Assembly (NCBI GenBank): GCA_946477505.1
Contig: CAMKYP010000287.1
Coordinates: 1 to 5,455, forward strand
Origin: an uncultured Dechloromonas sp.
GTDB lineage: Bacteria; Pseudomonadota; Gammaproteobacteria; Burkholderiales; Rhodocyclaceae
Direction: 5' to 3'
Length of the DNA: 5,455 nt
This document shows positions 5,196 through 5,455 of this stretch, one piece after another. Made by a program: the position numbers and the translations under genes. Below the pieces are notes generated by a model. That model was not told the origin of the DNA, ran no database searches, and saw only the letters and a program-made list of their open reading frames with translations. Within the stretch, counting starts at the first letter, position 1, and every line of letters starts with the position of its first letter.

Positions 5196-5455
5196 CTAAT
5201 TCAGGACGAACCGGACTTCCTGCGCGGGCTTGCCCCTCAACCTCACCAAGGCGACCGCTTTCATCCCGGGCTGTACCTTGAACGCCCCCGAGGCACGCAA
5301 CAGGTGGTCTCCGGCGGGCAGCAACTGGGCTTCGGTCTTGCCCGCCGCGGACAGCAGCGTCAGGGTGGCCGACGCATTCCGGACATCGACAGGGTGGTCG
5401 TGATCGGTCACGTACAGCGTGAGGGAATCGGGCTTGGCCACCAGCTCGTAGTTGA
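5196..5455 (-). CDS. Hypothetical protein, C-terminal part, probable beta-rich exported protein (5' end outside window)
   Basis: The minus-strand frame is open from the window edge to a TAG at 5198-5196 and encodes 85 visible residues starting NYELVAKPDSLTLYV. A GTG at 5441 is internal and has no ribosome binding site, so the gene almost certainly begins outside the window. The visible part is a beta-rich domain (LTLYVTDHDHPVDVRNASATLTLLS, then LRASGAFKVQPGMKAVALVRL, ending EVRFVLN). It resembles, from memory, small periplasmic proteins found beside heavy-metal RND efflux genes, which carry a 'FELVAKPDSLTLYV' segment followed by a beta-sandwich. Neither a signal peptide nor metal ligands can be checked here. 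A metal-efflux link is a guess. The gene is separated from the PlcP-like gene by a hairpin and is probably an independent unit. Confidence 0.7.
   Translation of the reverse strand, partial: NYELVAKPDSLTLYVTDHDHPVDVRNASATLTLLSAAGKTEAQLLPAGDHLLRASGAFKVQPGMKAVALVRLRGKPAQEVRFVLN

Overview
This is a GC-rich, gene-dense stretch of a Gram-negative proteobacterial chromosome. Signs are an outer-membrane porin with a signal peptide and terminal phenylalanine, strong Shine-Dalgarno sites on some genes, and proteins resembling those of Betaproteobacteria such as the Rhodocyclales. The taxonomic guess comes from protein style alone and is soft. There are no RNA genes, mobile elements or CRISPR repeats, and no gap between genes reaches 300 bases.

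Layout, left to right: the 3' end of a plus-strand gene of a poorly known family, possibly FmdE-like (1-459). It overlaps tail-to-tail by 4 bases with a minus-strand GT4 glycosyltransferase (456-1589). A 119-base divergent promoter region (1590-1708) follows, then a plus-strand OprB-type porin (1709-3025). A 66-base convergent gap leads to a minus-strand two-gene unit. In transcription order that unit is a PlcP/LpxH-like metallophosphoesterase (5096 down to 4275) and a second GT4 glycosyltransferase (4273 down to 3092), one base apart. Upstream of it are a hairpin and the 3' end of another minus-strand gene for a probable exported protein (5196-5455).

The main reading is a phosphate-starvation locus for membrane lipid remodelling. 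The phosphoesterase looks like PlcP, the phospholipase C that strips phosphorus headgroups from phospholipids and leaves diacylglycerol, rather than true LpxH. The adjacent GT4 enzyme resembles the diacylglycerol glucosyltransferase group, so it could convert that diacylglycerol into a phosphorus-free glycolipid. The PlcP plus GT4 pairing is known from other bacteria.

The regulatory DNA fits this reading. The divergent region holds two Pho-box-like elements (11-base-spaced CTGTCAY half-sites), back to back and 3 bases apart, one facing each gene. The porin-facing box sits 10 bases before a perfect TATAAT, the geometry of PhoB-activated promoters. A closely similar box lies upstream of the phosphoesterase. 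All three transcription units (porin, first glycosyltransferase, phosphoesterase-glycosyltransferase) may therefore be one Pho regulon. The least expected parts are the OprB-type porin and the second glycosyltransferase. All functional assignments are from sequence reading only.
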